A stretch of 64,000 nucleotides of DNA from Oreohelix idahoensis. Lineage: Eukaryota > Mollusca > Gastropoda > Stylommatophora > Oreohelicidae. Under the pieces are notes generated by a model. That model was not told where the DNA came from and searched no databases. It saw nothing but the letters and a program-made list of their open reading frames with translations. The stretch lies in assembly GCA_024509875.1 (NCBI GenBank), contig JAMPIV010018779.1, forward strand, positions 132,501 to 196,500, written 5' to 3'. The position numbers and the translations under genes were made by a program. Shown one piece after another: positions 41,512 through 53,274 of the stretch. Within the stretch, counting starts at the first letter, position 1; each line of letters begins with the position of its first letter.

Positions 41512-43330
41512 ATAGTCAACATCGGAAATTCGCGAGACTATTGCATACGGACCTTTCCATGCAATAAGAAGTCTATTTTTTCTACTGGGGAGTAGGACGA
41601 ATGCTTTGTCACCTGGACAAAGTTGTCGTAGACATCTATTCTTGTTAGCAAACTGCCTTCCTTCTCTTTAGCAATTTCTGAAGAAGCAGTTGCTAGTTTA
41701 CATGCCTCAATGATCTTTTGCCTAAGAGCAATGACATACTCATATGAGGATTGAGTGTCATCACTAATATCATCGGCAGTGATGAGATCGTGTAATAAAG
41801 ACATAGGGCCGCGCGGACGCGCGCCAAAGACAAGTTCAAAGGGAGAGAATCATGTGTGTTCATTTGGGACATCTCTATAGGCAAAGAGAGCCGCGGGTAA
41901 AACCCTGTCCCAATCTTGAGGATGATCCTCAGTTATCTTACCAAGTAAAGTCTTGAGCGTTCTATTGAGACGCTCAACTAACCCATTACACATAGGATGA
42001 TAGATACTACTGAGAGATCTTTTAATGTGTAGGGTAGACATTACTTGTGACATAGTGTCGGATATAAGTTGAGTGCCATGGTCTGACAATATTTCTCTGG
42101 GGAACCCCAAGCGAGAAAATATCAACCAAAGAGCATCTGCGATATCTGTAGTAGATATGCTCTTAAGAGGGATAGCCTCTGGCCAACGTGTGCACATATC
42201 GACACATGTAAGGATAAACTGATGTCCTCTGGCCGACTTGATCTTAAAAGGGCCAATAATATCTATGGCCATTTTTTGAAACGGCCGAATAGGGATGTCA
42301 GCAGCCTGGATAGGCGCAGCATGTCGTGGTCCTCTAGATTTGACCTCCTGACATACCTTGCATGATCGGCAATAGATACGAATGTCCTTGTTGACAAAAG
42401 GCCAAAAGAAAGCCGCAAGGACTCTCGACTTCGTACGGGAAAAACCCATATGTCCAGCACATTGCGAGTCATGAGCATGTTGCAATATTTGCACTCTCAT
42501 GCTCTTGGGAACAAGAATTTGCGAATGTGCCGATGTAGCCGAGTCTTGTACCATACGTACAAGTACGCCGTTTTTCATTGCTATCCAAGATTTTCTATTT
42601 GTATCCTGATTCGGATCACCTTTCTTCGCAAGAATGAAGAATTTTTTTAGAGAAGGATCTTCTTCTTGCAATTTTATGAAAGAGTCACGAGTGATAACTA
42701 AGTGACTATCTTGGCTATGAACTTCATTATTACCATCCAATGAAGTTTGGGGGGTTTGTAGAGCTTGTGCTCTTGTAACCACTGCATTGGTAGCTTGAAT
42801 ATTATTATCTTCCCAAGCAGCAATCTGCTGTGGGGTACACTCCCTAACTCCGTGGATACGACCAATAATAAGGTCCGCAATAGGATTAGGTAAGAGACAA
42901 GCGTGCACATCTCCAGTAAAGAAAGGAGTGGCAATGTGAATTACAGCAGTAGGATATTTCTCTAGAGTGCCACCAAATGTGACACATTTGATAACCTTTC
43001 CTGTAGCACAAGATGGATCTACAAGAGATTGTCTAACACCAATAGTGGTGCATCCGGAATCGAAAAGTAGTGAGACCGGAGTATTATTAACAAGACCCTT
43101 ATGTAGGATTAAAGAACCCCTCCCGTCATGCGCAACTGCAGCAGGAAGAGCGGGAAGAGGGTGACCACAACTCAAAGTAGTTATAGTAGTCGGTTCGAAT
43201 AAAGTACTGCATTGGGGGCACTTGTTTGCTCTCCCAAAGTCAAAAGCAGAACAAGTGACAGCGTCAGAGTTTTTATTATCAACACCCTGATTACAGGATC
43301 CCTGAGTTTCCTGCTGTACAGAGTTAGCCT
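41512..43330 (-). pseudogene. Gmr1-B protease, integrase and GPY/F
   Basis: The frame from 43175 contains the protease DSG (residues 39-41, LLFDSGCTT), the H2C2 finger (H235, H242, C272, C275; AGHMGFSRTK, FFWPF), and the DD35E core with D305, D365 and E401 (35 residues between the last two). A TGA at 41850-41852 interrupts FAYRDVPNEHT from FSPFELVFGARPRG, and the same frame then continues from 41804. A frameshift near 41640 leads into WKGPYAIVSRISDVDYVV, the GPY/F module. Upstream of 43175 the pol frame stays open and contains CPQC...SCGH, a possible small zinc site. It overlaps the end of gag in the -1 frame. Confidence 0.9.
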
Positions 43331-44846
43331 GCTGATATCTCTTTTTTTGTGTTGAGATCTACCGCGACTATTATTACCTCTGAAGTTATCAGAGTTATTA
43401 TTATCTCTGAAGTTATTGTTGTCTCTATTGTAACTGTTATCCTGGTTCGAATTGCAGTTTCCACGACTACCATCATGTCCACATTGATGCGAACATCTAT
43501 TTGTTTGGTTCTGAGGTCTTCGCGAGGAATAACCTCTATTACCATATCCTCTTCTGAAATGCCTAAAATTATTAGGTTGATAGAATCGAGGATTGTCAAC
43601 TTGTCTCCAATTCTTCGAAGAAGAATCACCATGAAATTGATTCCCATGATTTTGAAAATAATTATTGTTACTCTTTCTATCAAAATTTTGTTGGAATTTA
43701 CGACCAAAGTTTTGACCGTATGGTGCTGCCGAAGCAGATGGCAAACCTTCTTTCACTTTTGAGTTACTAATGGTTACGTGAGGATGCGCGGTTACATACT
43801 GGCAACAGAAATCTTCCATTTCTTTTATTGTCTTAGGTTTACGTTCATGAAGGAAAGCAAGGAAAGACTCATTGACAGAAGACATGACTTTGTCTCTAAG
43901 TATTAAGTCCATAAGTGCTTCATAAGTATGTTCCGTCTTAGACAGTTCAACCCAACGTGTAAAAGTAATGCGTATTCTTGCAATAAACTCGGAGAATTCA
44001 ACTCCAGTTTCAGGCAACATGTTTTTAAATTGTAGACGATAGCCATCTTCGTTAAGCTGATATTTCTTTAACAAAGCGGCCCTGACAACCTCATAATTGT
44101 TCTTGTCAGGATCATCCACCATATTTAACATACTTAGAGCTTTACCTGTCAGTATCCCTGACAACTGATAAACATATTGTGCTTTGTCTATGTTATGAGC
44201 TTTACATGCTTGTTCAAATCTGTCCAGATAGAACGTTATGTCATCACTGGAAGGACTAAATGCTGGTAGCTTAATCTTAAAAGTGTTAGCATTAGCCTTA
44301 TCACCAGATGAACCTTTATTTGCATCATTACCATTACTCATGTTCATCAATTTCAACTTTTCCAACTCTAAAGCTAAGAGTTTTTCTTCATGCTCCATTT
44401 TTGCTTTTCTGTCATCAGCCTCTCTCTGTAACCTTCTTTCCTCAGCCTCTCTTTGTAATTTTTTTCTCTTCAGATTGAGCTTGTATTTCCAGTCTTTTAT
44501 TTTCAGCTTCTTTCTCCAGTCTTTTATTCTCAGCCTCTTTCTCTAGTCTTTTATTCTCAGCTTCCAATTGTAGCTGGATTTTTCTCTCCTCAGCTTCAGA
44601 ATCTCTTTGTTTCTGCTCAGAATCTCTTTTTTGTTTTTCCATTTCCATTTGGAATTTCCTTTCATCTGCCTGCATTTGCAGTCTCAGATTCTCAGAATCT
44701 ATCTTTTTTTGCTCAGCTTCTGCTTTCCGAATCTTTTCCTCAGATTTCAGCGTCTTATTATACAGAGCAGTAGCATATTCCTCCAACTTATCACCAGTCT
44801 TTCCAAGGGATTTACCCTGTTCAATGAAGTATTCAAGTGTAGACAT
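43181..44846 (-). pseudogene. Gmr1-B gag: coiled coil and SCAN-like capsid
   Basis: 44846-44442 is a Lys/Glu-rich coiled coil with an internal 9-residue repeat (AENKRLEKE, three times). A frameshift in the homopolymer near 44460 leads to 44398-43181. That frame holds the capsid-like region (ITFYLDRFEQACKAHNI, then YRLQFKNMLPETGVEFSEF and LHERKPKTIKEMEDF, SCAN-like) and a long Asn/Arg/Gly-rich basic tail. The tail probably replaces a CCHC knuckle for RNA binding. The layout parallels gag of Gmr1-A, including the N-terminal coiled coil. The pol frame is -1 relative to gag, as in Gmr1-A. Confidence 0.88.
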
Positions 44847-46329
44847 GTTGTCTAAAAATATGAGTCCAAAAACCTGAAATAATTAACTAACTTATTTCAA
44901 ACTCAGTGGTAACAAGTCTTAAATTAAGCACTTGTATACTCACAACACATTAACCAAATCTCCATGGTAAACAAGTCTATTATAGAGAACTTGTATGTCA
45001 ACTGTATTGCAATATCAACAATCAACTCTTGATCCTAGGTGCACTTTCCATTCAATAGTGCACGACACTATTCATCATTTATTTATCATCAGTATAGTAG
45101 TAGTGCATCAGCATAATCCATTATCAAATGTGAATTAACTACTATAAGTGTAACCAATGACTATGTAAACAAAATCACAATGTAAACAATAACAATGTAA
45201 ACATTAACAATGTAAACAATACAATGTAAACAATAACAAAGATTTAGCAACAATACGAAAACATTCGCAGAAATCAAAAAAAAATAAAGCGAAAATTAAA
45301 GGAATATCACAAAAAATGTGATGATATCTGCGATAATATGATACAAATACAAGACACCACAGTGTCTACACAGTGTATAAATATAAATGTTGTATAAAAC
45401 CAAACAATAGAAAAGAGGAGGCTAGCAAATACAAACAAATCAAAACAAAACTAAAGAGTGCGAAAAAATAACGAAAACAATACTAACACATGTCATCACA
45501 ACTAACAAAAATAGCAACTAAAGTCGCTTTGCAAATTCCAGTATCGGAAATTTGCACACCCTACAGAAAACGCTCACGATAGACAACCTCTATGACGTGG
45601 TACAATCTAAGGGAGACACCACCCAACCGAAAACCCGCGAAATATAAACATATAAATATACAAATAACATATAAACATATAACATATAACAATATGACAA
45701 AGAATGAGATGAAACACAGAAGACTCAGCAGAAGTATAAGGGCACGGTTTACGAACAAACAAGCCACTTAACTTATGGATATCCAATCGTAGAACAGCAG
45801 AAAAACAGATGTTAATCAACGTCCTAAAGAGTGAAGCTCCAACGATGATGGCTCATCTGAACTGCTTCCACTGCTAACACGATGGTACTTGAGCTTCTGA
45901 AATACTGTATGTTGAGTTGTTACGGCACTTGACCCTCTTATCCAATGGTAAATCAATCGAAATCGGTACTTGGCCTTCTGATATAATGAATGTAGTGTTG
46001 TTACGGCACTTGTACTTCTTATCCAAAGTAGATTACTTCAAACGGTACTTGGCCTTCTCAAGAACTCATAGCAGCAACTTGTATTATCCGGCAATATCAT
46101 TAACAACGCCGGGTACTGTCAAATTTCTTGCTTCAAGCAAAAAGTTGCAATTTCGATATTTTACCGGGCAACGCCGGGTACTTTGAAAATTCTGTATATT
46201 GATGTCTTGAAGAATGTTGAAGTGTAGATTTTGTTGAAGTGGGTAAGGGACCCCGAGTATGCTCACCAAATCAAATCAATGTTGAGACGTGGTGGGCTTA
46301 TCGAATGCCTTTGGACTGGCCACCAAATA
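44847..46329 (-). other. Gmr1-B 5' leader with tandem repeats and candidate PBS
   Basis: About 1.48 kb between the 5' LTR and gag. It holds a unit of about 80 bp repeated roughly 2.3 times (GGTACTTG at 45883, 45964 and 46044) and about five AACAATGTAAAC-like units (about 45166-45233). CGCCGGGTAC motifs lie near 46109 and 46174. Next to the LTR the minus strand reads TATTTGGTGGCCAGTCCAAA (46329 downward), a TGG-starting primer-site candidate similar in position and start to that of Gmr1-A. Such repeats may act in packaging or translation, but that is inference. Confidence 0.6.
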
Positions 46330-47550
46330 TGTTGCGACTCCAAATGTTGAGTGATGATTTATGGTGTCTTAGGTCTGGTATGCGTGTGTGAGGTAGATGT
46401 ACAGTCAGACAAGTACGGTTCCAACAGGAACGTCACACCAAATCACGACGTATGGAGTCAATGAACATTGTAAAACCTCGTGACGTTTTGATCATTTATT
46501 GTAGACGCCACAATGACGAGGTGTGTAGACATAAACAAGCAGGTACATCATAGGTACGATCAAACAGTCATTATTACATCAAGATAGTCAGTACAGCAAT
46601 GGACGGTAGACGGCATCATAATAGAGATGAATCATATGCATGTCAATACATTATAAGGCTGTAATGTAGTCGGGAAAATTCTCCATCCCTTTCTATCTTA
46701 GCCAGGAGATAACAATGTGTAGGAGATCAATCCACTCTCCTTGAACTGACTTCAGCAAGACGGGCACGTCTTCTGAAGTATCAATAATGTCCTCAAAAAT
46801 CCTCTAGTTAACAAAGGTATCAAACCTAGATCATGTAGCAGGGCAGCAAGTAATAGTCCTTAGGACATGCATCAACCCGATGCGTTACAACGTAGCAATA
46901 CGTGAGCCGAGAAACATCTCATAATGAAGACTCTTCAATGACAGGCTACGAAACAAATGTCAATCTCGAAAGATGTCTACAAAGTTACTGAAAAATGCAA
47001 TTACCTTGTCTTCAGGAAATACACCACATAACTCACATGCCTCCAGGCGTATTAAATCACAAGAGAAATGTCATCTCAAATAAACGAGCAATCTATAAAG
47101 AGGACTCCATATTCCTGACAGAACAAAATAAGCATAGACGCTCTCACAGAGACGTCTTGCTCGCAAAACGAACCGTTCTCGACTGCAGGGCGGAAACGAG
47201 AACACAAAGACCTAAAACTTGGACATGCGCAGTAAAGAGCCCAATACGAATACTGTTCACACAATAAATGAAGATAGAACCTCTTTCTAAGAACAACGTC
47301 GAAATCAATGCCTTATAAGGAGACCATTCGACAGCATAGCAAGTTGCCAACTATTTCTGAGAAAACCGGCCTGTCATATCCATACATGGACATGATTTAA
47401 GAGCGCTTAACAAACTTATCTGCCACCTTTTGCCAACAAGAACAGACAACTGCATACTATAAAAAGTGACTATTAATTTCACAAGGTTATTTCCCTTGCA
47501 TTAGAAAAAATATATGTTGTACACAGAATACGAGAAATTCTTGTGCAACA
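46330..47550 (-). repeat. Gmr1-B 5' LTR
   Basis: 1221 bp, TGTTGC...GCAACA, almost identical to 37882-39102. It is followed on the right by TSD GTTAG and LINE-B sequence. Confidence 0.95.
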
Positions 47551-48285
47551 GTTAGCTTCTCTCCGCTGATGGTTTTTAGCGGTGCCGTCTTACTTTTATG
47601 GGGGCCAAGTGCTTTCTTTATACCGTCATACATTTGTCTAATGTTGCCTGTTTGCGCTGCGATCTGGATGCTCTCACTGAGCTGGAGCCAATAGTCATTT
47701 GCACAGCGTCGAGCAGTTTGTTGAACTTTGCTTCTCGTAGCCCTCAGGATCTGTAGGGTTCTGGCACTCGGTGAACGTTTGTATTCATTCATAGCACTGC
47801 GCTTAGCTTCAATAACAGGTGCCATCACATCTGATGAAGCGTCAAACCAGTCATTTGACTTTGCTGTTTTCTTACCAAAGGTGGCAAGTGCAGTACTTTG
47901 AATGGTGTTCCGTAGATGCTCCCAGTTCTCTGTAATAGTATCACCATGCTGAGGGCTACTGAGCACTTTCTTGAAGGTCGCAGTGAATTGAGCGATCATG
48001 AAAGGGTCTGACATCTTGCTGGTATCAATGCGTGGTTTCCCTTCATGTCTGACACGATAGAGTTTTCTTGGTTGTGCTCTGATTTTGCAGCAAACCAAGG
48101 AGTGATCTGTGTCACAGTCTGCACTATGGTACGAGCGCGTGGAGAGCACAGACCTGAGGAGTGGCCTTCTGACGAGAATCATGTCAAGTTGGTGCCAGTG
48201 CTTGGATCGTGGGTGTCTCCATGACACCTTATGCTGGGGTTTTGTCTGAAAGTAGGTGTTGGTCACGCAGAAATTATGGTGGATA
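47551..48285 (-). mobile_element. LINE-B, 5' part: end of endonuclease and linker
   Basis: The frame from 48266 (open slightly further upstream as NFCVTNTYF) ends in the endonuclease C-terminal motif SADCDTDHSLVCCKIR. A long Ala/Arg-rich linker follows, up to SGEKLT, where Gmr1-B inserted. Together with the 3' part, 716 + 1813 = 2529 nt form one open frame of 843 codons including the stop. Upstream of about 48285 the LINE reading stops abruptly, so this copy is 5'-truncated, which is usual for LINE insertions. It lacks the catalytic half of the nuclease but was otherwise undamaged when Gmr1-B arrived. Confidence 0.9.
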
Positions 48286-50299
48286 CTTTATCAATAAGCT
48301 CCCACTTTAACTCCGTGTTTCAGTTTCCTCAGATTCCGGTTTTTCTTGCTAATAATGGTAGGAGTTTTCCTGGGCTTGTAAAGTTCTCAAGAGGCTCAAA
48401 TAAGTCTTGTCCGATAAATGGATTCTGATTCTATTCTGAACTCTTGCAGGTCTGGTTGTTTTCTTGACGAGGCGAATTTTGACAGTCTTTACCCCAGCGA
48501 AAGTGTCAGGTTATATTACAACTCTCGTTCCACGCACGTTGTTTTTTACTCTTAGACCAGGCTCCAGTAAGAAATGTTGTTATGTTTACATCTCGAATGC
48601 TGGCCAATTGTTACAATCATGCGTGGTTTGATGGCGTCTATTCAAAAACTTTCCTCACAGGAAAATTCTGCATGTTATTTAAAAGGTCATTTTCCGTATA
48701 AGGAGTTGTTATATCCATCGATTCGCTGTAATGATTGCACTACAACTCCCTACATTATCACAAATAATGTCTCTGTAACACTTATGTCCGGAAGTTGTTT
48801 CAACATTCCGTCTTTCAGGTGCATGTCTGTAATATGTCCGCAGACGGGTAATTTATCTCCCCATCATTGTGCAAACACCGACCCTCGTTTTAACATTCTG
48901 GGATGTGACTCTGCACGACAGTAATTAGTGAATCACAATAGCCGTATCGGCGCTAAATATACTTGCTGTGCGTATTTAGTGTTAGTCTGTCGCGGCCAAG
49001 GTTTGGTACACGAAAATTTTACCAACATGACTGTCGGTCAATATTGCATCACCTGTCTACTCTCTCAGAGGGGGTGGTCAGGTAAACAGACAAGACGAAT
49101 TATTACGGAGAAGAAGTGCAAACAATGACTCTAAAATAACAATCCTGCCGGAGAGGAAACGAGAGCGAACCCAATTATGTGACATATATCATACTCATCC
49201 ATTTATTCTTCTCCCACTCTCCTTCATGTTAAAGAGAATGTAGCGACCAGAAAACTTGGCTGCACATGTTGGAAGACTGCATAAAACACTTTAATGGGTT
49301 TAGCAGTGTTGCTTTATGTAGCAACCTACTTTAATTAATATGATTGCTAAATCCATGCATACCGTTCTTAGACAGACTTTTTAACATCCATGCTAAACTA
49401 TTATGTTTCTATTCTTGACAGACTGTTTCAAATTATCTGTGGCCGCTATTCAAATATAATAAAAGACTTACTTGGTCAACACTTCAACAAATTACAAGTG
49501 CCCAAGCTGAGGCTTGATTTACTCTTTAAAAAAAAAAAAAGAACTCTGCAGGTCATCTCTGGAACAATCTTCCGTGTGGCCTTGAAAGCACGTTCAGTAT
49601 CTCCTCATACTATCATACACTTTTCGAATACGTCATGGGTTCGGATCATGTTCGTTTCCCCTCCCCGCACCTCATCTGATTATGTTGAAAACCATGATCT
49701 AACATACAGTTGTGTTATGTATGGTTTGAAGATGATGTTGCTTGTTTTCCAACATCCTTTATTTCTTGATTATGATTGAATATTGTAAATATGAGTATGC
49801 TCTTACGCTGATTTTAAAAATGTTTCATTCATCGAAATTGCTGTTTAAATTGCGTGTGAGAATAAATAGACATATTGATGAGAAAAGGGAAGGTCAGACT
49901 TTTAGATGGGCATGCGCGTCCAATTCTCAACACTTTGAAAATAACATTAGTTCGTTTGTACGTTCTTTGCTTACAGACGACATAAATACGGCTCTATATT
50001 TACTTCAAGCATTCAGTCTTTCAGAATTTATATAGATTGAAAATATTCCTATAATTCAACGAAGAAGTACTGCAATCAACGCATCAAGGGTACCGGTAAC
50101 GTAGTTAAAAAGACAACGCTAAAGGTCATTACGTTAGATTTGATGAACTGGATAAGGTCCTCCTCCTTTTGAATTATTTGAAGGTGTTTGAAGTTATATG
50201 GCATAAATACAACTAAGCTGAGTAATATAGTTACTAACTTTTCTTTCTACTACAATCGGTGTACACTGAACACTAAGCAAGTACGGGCAGTGTTAACGT
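48286..50299. other. Unassigned sequence with several medium ORFs lacking domains
   Basis: Frames such as 48574-48924 (116 codons) and 49390-49779 (129 codons) have no motif I recognise, no visible splice context and no repeat partner in the window. They may be remnants of an old element. I would not annotate them as genes. Confidence 0.3.
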
Positions 50300-50500
50300 A
50301 GTTGGCTAGTCCTTTTTAGGGCAAGTCCTCTTCAAGGGTTTATGCTAGCAGATGGATAATGTTAGTCCTTTTCAGGACTTAGTATCTATAAACGCTGATC
50401 GGGCTAGCAGTCCTTTTCAGAACTAATCCTTTTCAGGGCTACTTCCTGCTAGCTGATAAATGCTAGTAGTCCTTTTCAGGCTTAGAGTTTATCAACACAG
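50300..50500 (+). repeat. Tandem array of histone-type stem-loops
   Basis: Six degenerate copies of AGTCCTTTTCAGGACT occur within 175 bp: 50308-50321, 50324-50338, 50364-50379 (perfect: 6-bp stem AGTCCT/AGGACT, TTTC loop), 50409-50424, 50425-50440 and 50468-50482. GCTAGC-containing spacers repeat around them. The pattern fits the metazoan histone mRNA 3' stem-loop consensus GGYYCTTYTCARRRCC except for a compensated A-T pair at the base of the stem. No histone ORF is present in the window, so the role is unknown. Confidence 0.7.
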
Positions 50501-50965
50501 CGCATTAGTTAACAAAATTTACTTTATTTTGAATGGCAAATTGCGCTCTGATACAACCAAAGAGCTTAAGTCTAGGTTGAATGGACCGTACCTCGCCACC
50601 AGAATGTAAAACTCGCAAACAATCAAACAAAAAATACTAACTATCATTATCATAATTTTCCTTTTTGCTCCCAATAGAGCATGTAGCCATCATTGTAATT
50701 GTCTCCCCTGCAGGAAGCCTGTTAGAAGCATTCATATGTTATTGTTTCTGTAACAGTTTGTTTTATATGACGGTATTGCCAGACCCATGCACAACCTCAT
50801 ATTTATTCACATCGTACGACTACAAGGGCAGTAATCCCATTCTCTCTTTGCCTCATAAGAGACTCGCGGGGAACTACACAGCACGTAATTATTTATATTA
50901 ACTGTTTTTTATTCTGTGGAAGGTATTTTTGCAATATCAAAAAGCCTAGTTACACATAGTGTGTA
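50501..50965. other. Unassigned sequence
   Basis: Contains GCGCTCTGATACAACCA at 50543 and GTCTAGGTTGAAT shortly after, both echoed near 51829-51875. No gene was recognised. Confidence 0.3.
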
Positions 50966-51123
<158 letters not shown>

Positions 51124-51499
51124 CAAAGTATGTTTCTAAGTTCTTATTACAAATCCGCATGCCTCATTATTTCTTGATGAATTTTGGCAGAGACTCTCTT
51201 TGGGTACCGCCGGGGTATGCTATGTAATTATTTTATAATTTAGTATTGTAATTATGACATTATGAGTAATTACAGTTTTTCGTAACAAATGAAAACAGAT
51301 CAGGGGCTATAATCATGAAATAAAAATTCATGAGTAATCAAGGGAAGTAATACAAATGTAAAAACTGTTTTGTTTTTGTGACAACTGCCATGCTTTTCCA
51401 TATTTTACAACATAGTTCAAAACTATTAACCATACACTTTTAATTTAAAAGAAAATTTTAATAACTAACACATAACTAATTCTCCGGACCTAAAGGTCT

Positions 51500-51905
51500 T
51501 TTATATTTGGATATGCGCCCTAATATAACCGGCAAGGTGGAACGGAACGCGCCTTGCCAAAACGAGCCAAAATGTTATATATATATAAAAAAAAAATCTT
51601 CATGACTGAATCAGACCACAACATCGTTTATTAAGAAAAATGTCTTTATCACATTGCTGGACCGAAGGGAATTCTATAATTGGACATGTGCCAATCTTAA
51701 ACGAGTGCACCTAGCTAAAATAAGGCAACATTTAAGTTTTGTTTTTTAATTTTTGGTCATTAAAAAAAAAGAAGCTAGCTCAAAGCTAAACAATACACCA
51801 AAACAAAAGATCTTCTTTATTTAGCCATGCGTCCTAATATAACAGGCGTTATCCGTATGTCTAGGTTGAATAAGTCGTGTCTCACCGAAAAGGGAAACTT
51901 TTATT
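51500..51905 (+). repeat. Short direct repeats GCGYCCTAATATAAC
   Basis: TTTATATTTGGATATGCGCCCTAATATAAC-type sequence at 51500-51529 recurs as a close match at 51814-51843, about 314 bp apart. A weaker version lies at 50543. GTCTAGGTTGAATAA follows the last copy, as it does near 50568. These look like parts of one dispersed non-coding element whose borders I cannot fix. Confidence 0.5.
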
Positions 51906-52419
51906 TTAAAAATACAGCTCAAAACAATCACTATGCCTTTCATATTTGAAGTATGAATGACAGAAAATAATAATCATGTTTTTTTTAACAAGCAATAATG
52001 TATATATGTTTGAAAAAAACGTGCTATGAAAAACAGTATTAAGAATGTTAAAAAGGGATGAGTTGGACTATTCTTTCTTGGTGCGCCAAGTCGGAAAAGA
52101 AAAATGTGTCTCATAAATTTGCTTCTTGCTAAAACTCGGAAGCAGAATAAAATTGCTTTTGCGATTCCATCATAAGAAATAAGAGTATTTTGGAAAAGCT
52201 CGGAAGCAAATTGAAAAGCAAAAGTGAAATCACTCTTCTGGTGGAACCATAAGGAATACCAGTATTTTGTGCGGCTTGCATTTGCAATTACTGTAAATAA
52301 GGCACTATGATAGTCACTTAAAGCGGTAGTCATTAACTTAAATGAAAATTCATTTTCACTCTAATATCAAAATATTATAGTTTGATTTCGACATTTCATA
52401 AGTTTCCAATGCAGTTACT

Positions 52420-52455
52420 AGGAAAAATCCGGGCAACGCCGGGTCAGCTACATCC
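52420..52455 (-). repeat. Transposon-end-like motif CCCGGCGTTGCCCGG
   Basis: Read on the minus strand, GTAGCTGACCCGGCGTTGCC begins a motif often seen at termini of dispersed invertebrate elements. A related CCGGGCAACGCCGGGTAC occurs near 46166-46183. The motif is a near-palindrome able to form a hairpin. No element body could be delimited. Confidence 0.35.
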
Positions 52456-52964
52456 TGTGTGGACTAGGCACGTCTTGAGGCCTCAACCCCGACTGGGCTA
52501 GGAAAGTAGTGATCGAAACACAGTAAGTGATTACTACGTTGTACTTCTCGTACAGTAGCCGAGTTCGTGAACAGCCGAAATGACATCATAAGCATTAAAA
52601 ATAAAGTATGCAATAAAAAATAATAAAATGTTTGTGCCGGACGCCGGTGACGGACGCCTAAGAGAATTATATATAGGAGATGGTTATAAAAATTTTATTT
52701 TCTAACTGAACAACTTTATGTGAAAATAAACATTTCATTGTTGCTCTTACACGTGTCATAAATGTGAACTGCGTAACTGGTCAACGGACTTTGGTACTTT
52801 CTTTCCTCTCCCTCTTACCCCACCCAACTACAAGCATATGAGTATTCTTTTATCATCCTTTCGAAAGCTTAGATGTAGCAGCCCAAGTTATCCTGTCCCG
52901 CATTGCAAATTTGGAAATCTGGTGAATCTTACTTAGTGCCAGGTTTCACGAACATTAAAGATTT

Positions 52965-53274
52965 TGTCACGGAATTGCCTCCCCTGCTTTGCATTAGTGG
53001 TCCAACAGCGGCCAAAACTCAAGAGTATCTAATATGGGTCTTCAAAAGTGTCTACCTTTGCAAAAGATTACTCTTGGCAGATCTGTAGATAAAAGGATAA
53101 TGATGTTTCTATCTCAAGGGGGTGTTCATATGATATTTCAGTAGTCAATTACAATACTGCGCTGGACAGGGAAATTGTTAACTTATATCTGATCCGCTGC
53201 CTTTTATGGAAAATTAAGCAAGTATTAATTTCAGCTCGTTCAAGCCCCCACCCTGATTTACTCAGTGTAATTCT
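52965..53274 (+). repeat. Repeat B, copy 2, left part
   Basis: Starts TGTCACGGAATTGCCTCCCC and is collinear with 35149-35455 of copy 1 (the TTAGTGGTCCAACAGCGGCC and AAGATTACTCTTGGCAGA blocks among others). It ends in ATTCT (53270-53274), the left target duplication of the inserted 2.5-kb LTR-like element. Confidence 0.8.

Larger units (their letters stand above)
37882..47550 (-). mobile_element. Gmr1-B: young Ty3/Gypsy element with PR-IN-RT-RH order
   Basis: A complete LTR retrotransposon on the minus strand, 9669 bp, flanked by perfect GTTAG copies (37877-37881 and 47551-47555). Its two 1221-bp LTRs differ at about nine positions by eye (near 0.7%), so it inserted recently. Order in its own sense: 5' LTR, 1.5-kb leader, gag, protease, integrase, GPY/F, RT, RNase H, PPT, 3' LTR. 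Integrase before RT places it in the Gmr1 group with Gmr1-A, although the two differ strongly in sequence. I see only three coding lesions: a frameshift at a homopolymer near 44460, a nonsense codon at 41850-41852, and a frameshift near 41640. Confidence 0.95.

Noticed and set aside
48574..48924. 116-codon frame with several cysteines
   Set aside because: No recognisable domain and no repeat or splice support; could be random.
50300..50500. A histone gene 3' end
   Set aside because: No histone-like reading frame within several kb on either strand, and the hairpin is repeated six times.
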